A stretch of 64,000 nucleotides of DNA, taken from contig NC_079878.1 in assembly GCF_029227915.1 (NCBI RefSeq), forward strand, positions 8,060,001 through 8,124,000, written 5' to 3'. This document shows, piece after piece, positions 61,160-64,000 of this stretch. Numbering within the stretch: the stretch's first letter is position 1; the number at the start of each line of letters is the position of its first letter. The position numbers and the translations under genes were made by a program. Under the pieces are notes generated by a model. The model made no database searches, was not told the DNA's origin, and was given only the letters and a program-made list of their open reading frames with translations. Source of the DNA: Hydractinia symbiolongicarpus (taxonomy: Eukaryota > Cnidaria > Hydrozoa > Anthoathecata > Hydractiniidae).

Positions 61160-61925
61160 ATTTATGTTTAAGATGATGACTATATTTATTACATATAATA
61201 AATTATAAAACATATAGGTAATATATTGTACAGATTAAATTATAGAAGATATATTTATATTTTTACTTCGCTTATACTGCAATTTAAAGATATTTCTTAC
61301 ACACAGAATCGCACGTATTTCCCTGTCTGATTTAACTGTCACAAAGAAATATAAATGAAAAATTAGCTTTTTACTTCACATGTATATTTTTTTTCTGAAA
61401 AACATTACCGCCGCATTATATGTTAATGTTTCACAAGACGAAATATAGCCCACTAAAAAATGTTAACAATACAACATCTTGAGTTTAGGTATTTAATAAG
61501 TATTTTTTGCGTTTGACGGCGTGTTAAATTAATTTAAACCTCAAACAAAGTAAGCGAGGTTGACCATTTGTGTTGACTAACGTATTTTAGTGATATATTT
61601 TAGTGATATATTAATCTAAAACATTAAAATTGCGATAAAGTTTAAATTTATAAGTAAATCTCGTCGATAAATATTCCCTGTAAAATATCAGGAAAAAGTG
61701 AATGTTCATTAAACATGCTGGCGTGAAAGGTATAATAACAAAATGTCCAGCAACAAACATTATATTCGGACATAAACAACACAAGAGCATTTATGGTGGC
61801 AGTGCGTTTTTGGCTTTCTTCGCCCACCTTTCACACAATCCAGTGCCTCGACCTCCTTTATCCTCAGTATAGTTTTAATGTCGTAACTAATGTACTCTTT
61901 TGAATAAACGCTCATACTGTTAAAC
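61160..61925. other. Intergenic AT-rich DNA
   Basis: A possible polyadenylation context for gene 4 (AATAAA-like AATAAATTA near 61197) lies about 45 bases after the stop. Nothing else recognised. Confidence 0.35.
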
Positions 61926-61931
61926 GTCATA

Positions 61932-62126
61932 ATGAAATGGGGATTTTGTCTTTTCGCCTTGCAAGTTTATTCTCTATATTGTCAGTGTAATGAAAATCAA
62001 TATTGTCGGTACTACAAGTCCAACTTCCCGTTGCCATTTTCCCGTAGTAACTGCTCTCTTTTTGCCTACATCGTCGTTGATGAAATGATACTTCTAGGTA
62101 TATGTCCAATAAGAACATCCTGTTAA
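61932..62126 (+). CDS. Possible small Cys-rich secreted peptide or first exon (hypothetical)
   Basis: 64 codons starting M-K-W-G-F-C-L-F-A-L, a plausible signal peptide, followed by C-Q-C-N-E-N-Q-Y-C-R and three more Cys. No family recognised. A stop follows without an obvious donor. It could be real, a first exon, or chance; the signal-like start is the only positive evidence. Confidence 0.22.
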   Translation: MKWGFCLFALQVYSLYCQCNENQYCRYYKSNFPLPFSRSNCSLFAYIVVDEMILLGICPIRTSC

Positions 62127-62129
62127 AGA

Positions 62130-63540
62130 TCAATGAAATGTTTGGTTGTACTCATTGGGTTCTTTCCGTTAATCCATAGCTAAAAAGTTTATTATACGCC
62201 TTCTATTTTAAACACCCTCTGAATAGATTCCACTTCAAAAATTATTTTTTCTATTTATTCAAAGCAATACGGTGCTAGTAATTATAAGTGAAGACGTGAG
62301 TAAATTTCATGAACATTGATAAGAAAAACACAGTCATAGTATTATACCACCTTTTATAGATGACGAGATAATCAAAGAAGATAGTAATCTCAATGCAAAG
62401 TATTTTCAATTCGATAAAAGAAAATTATTCCAAGACTGCTGCATACTTGAGTTGTTTTACGTCTTAACAACTGATTTAACTTTTGCGTTTATTCTTACTG
62501 ATTTTGTTGCATAAAAGTTGTGTTAGCTGTCTTTTTATTAAACATTGAAAGAGTTTCTGCTATTTTAATCAACTTTTTAGTAAGCGTTGTGAGATCTTAA
62601 TTAATTTTACAGTGTCTATCTATATTTTTCCCCTATTAAATATGATAGCTAACCCACGATAGCTATTTCAAAGTATATTATCTACTTGCTGAAGCAGTTT
62701 CTGTTTCTTTCTTTAGTAATTCAATAAAATTTGTCAGGAACTTTAATATTAATTAAAGCAAACAAAGAAGAACTAACAGCTGTTATTTTTAACTATCTTT
62801 TTCTCTGTAAATATGTTTACCAACGTACAAAACAGCGATGATTTGCAGATAATTGAAACAGGCATTGCCCTCCTTTTTTGGTCTGATTTTATCGTGATTA
62901 ATTTACTGATGCTAGTTGTATATCTCTTTGTTTCGCAAATAATTGCTATCTAGATGATGCCGAATGCAAATGTGCTTAAAACTTAGTTATGAAACATTTT
63001 TTATGAAAGAGTGAAATAATTAACGATACTTAAAAGCTATTAAAATATATTTAAAGTCAAACGTCGTGTGATTTTGAAATGCATAAACAGGTAAGAAAAT
63101 AAAGGTTTTGAAAAATAAATTCAATCTATATGAAAAGTTGCACACTCTATTTTATTGTGCATTTTTGGTTGGTAAATACTTTGTAACTAAAAAATTCTTT
63201 CTTCAATATGAAAATATTTCATTTTTAAAATAACTGTTTGAAATATCAGCTTCTTCCCGACGCAATAAGTAACATGCATCCCGATGCAATAAGTAACATG
63301 CAATAAGTAACATGCTATGAAATGCTACACACAACAATGTAACATAGAAGTAAATTTGTGAGAAGTTACCTGCGGGATATTTAGATTTAGCTGCTTATTT
63401 CAATGTGTAGAATTCTACAAAATGAAAGCAATCAATCGTCCATCTGCTTTTAATTCTTGTTTCCTGGGAGCACACAGACATCGAAATGTAACTAATTACA
63501 ACAAATCCCAAAGGTTTTAAGTATTATTTTCCACTTTCTA
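62130..63540. other. Intergenic AT-rich DNA
   Basis: No supported gene. AAGTAACATGC-type short tandem repeats occur at 63268-63315 (three copies, GCAATAAGTAACATGC). Confidence 0.4.
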
Positions 63541-63541
63541 C

Positions 63542-63769
63542 ATGACTTTATTAAAAAAAGTATTTGAAGGCTATCTGGTTTATAATGCTATTTTGATACT
63601 ATACATCACATTCTCTGGATATACCTGTTTATTACTTGCATTCCGTAAACAGAAACGACAATACATCCGCCTTAAGGCAGTAGTCGAAGACAAGAAAACA
63701 ATTTCGAAATTTAAAAATGGTTTATCTATTTTATTAATTTCACTTATTAATTTATTTATTATTGATTAA
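63542..63769 (+). other. Unrecognised 75-codon ORF running into an ATTAATTT simple repeat
   Basis: M-T-L-L-K-K-V-F-E-G-Y, a hydrophobic stretch (A-I-L-I-L-Y-I-T-F), then a basic region R-K-Q-K-R-Q. The last third overlaps low-complexity TTATTAATTT (about 63720-63800). It could be an exon of a membrane protein or chance. Confidence 0.2.
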
Positions 63770-64000
63770 TTATTTAATTTATTAATTTATTAATTTATTT
63801 GTTTATCTAACACAACATTCTGTATAAACTAAGTTTTGAACTTAAGTGTTTAAAAATATACAACAACAAATATCTTTTTTTTGAAGAAGCAAAAGCCGTG
63901 ATAAATAATAATGATATATCAACGTTCATATCAATCAGTGTTTTATTATATCAAGGTTTAGCACTAATATTGACTTGCAAGATTATATACTTACACAGTA

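Overview
The window looks like nuclear DNA of an AT-rich invertebrate, most likely a cnidarian and perhaps a hydrozoan. This is inferred from GT-AG split genes, dense short inverted-repeat transposons, TAA and TAAA microsatellites, and transposase and LINE types common in cnidarian genomes. No sequence fixes the species.

Region 1 (1-15.8 kb). A decayed fragment at the left edge joins a 2A-like D-V-E-T-N-P-G-P motif to a C76/OTU-like cysteine protease remnant. A three-exon, four-membrane-helix gene of the claudin/PMP22 type then spans 4.0-15.8 kb. Its roughly 10.7 kb first intron holds minisatellites, MITEs, a THAP remnant, a LINE tail and one well-delimited DNA transposon (9,367-12,254). That transposon has long terminal inverted repeats, a perfect 6-bp target duplication, an IS3-like integrase-type transposase and an opposing HECT-type cargo gene.

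Region 2 (15.8-26.5 kb). This is repeat-rich DNA without a convincing host gene. It contains a pogo-like transposase relic, a 3.55 kb inverted-repeat element made of GC-rich minisatellite arms with nested MITEs, a tRNA-like sequence, a SINE-like sequence, a 183-bp TAA array and a Harbinger-type MITE.

Region 3 (26.5-34.9 kb). One long, apparently intact gene can be traced through 24 exons to a protein of about 1,449 residues. It has an N-terminal KMT5A-like SET domain, acidic/basic linkers, two CCHH fingers, a tyrosine-recombinase-like domain and a novel C-terminal module. It may be a domesticated or still mobile SET-recombinase fusion.

Region 4 (36.5-61.2 kb). This is a cluster of a small-protein family I cannot assign to a known family. 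Each gene has a tiny first exon, then an exon with a membrane/signal segment and a conserved RxxR cleavage site, then three exons encoding a helix-rich, six-cysteine domain. Introns 2-4 are all phase 0. Two copies are near-identical (38.6 and 43.6 kb), one is a pseudogene (49.5 kb), one is an inverted copy broken by a Harbinger element and a LINE (55.0-58.2 kb), and one is divergent and intact (60.0-61.2 kb). The architecture recalls helical cytokines, but that is inference. The last 2.8 kb holds only weak ORFs.
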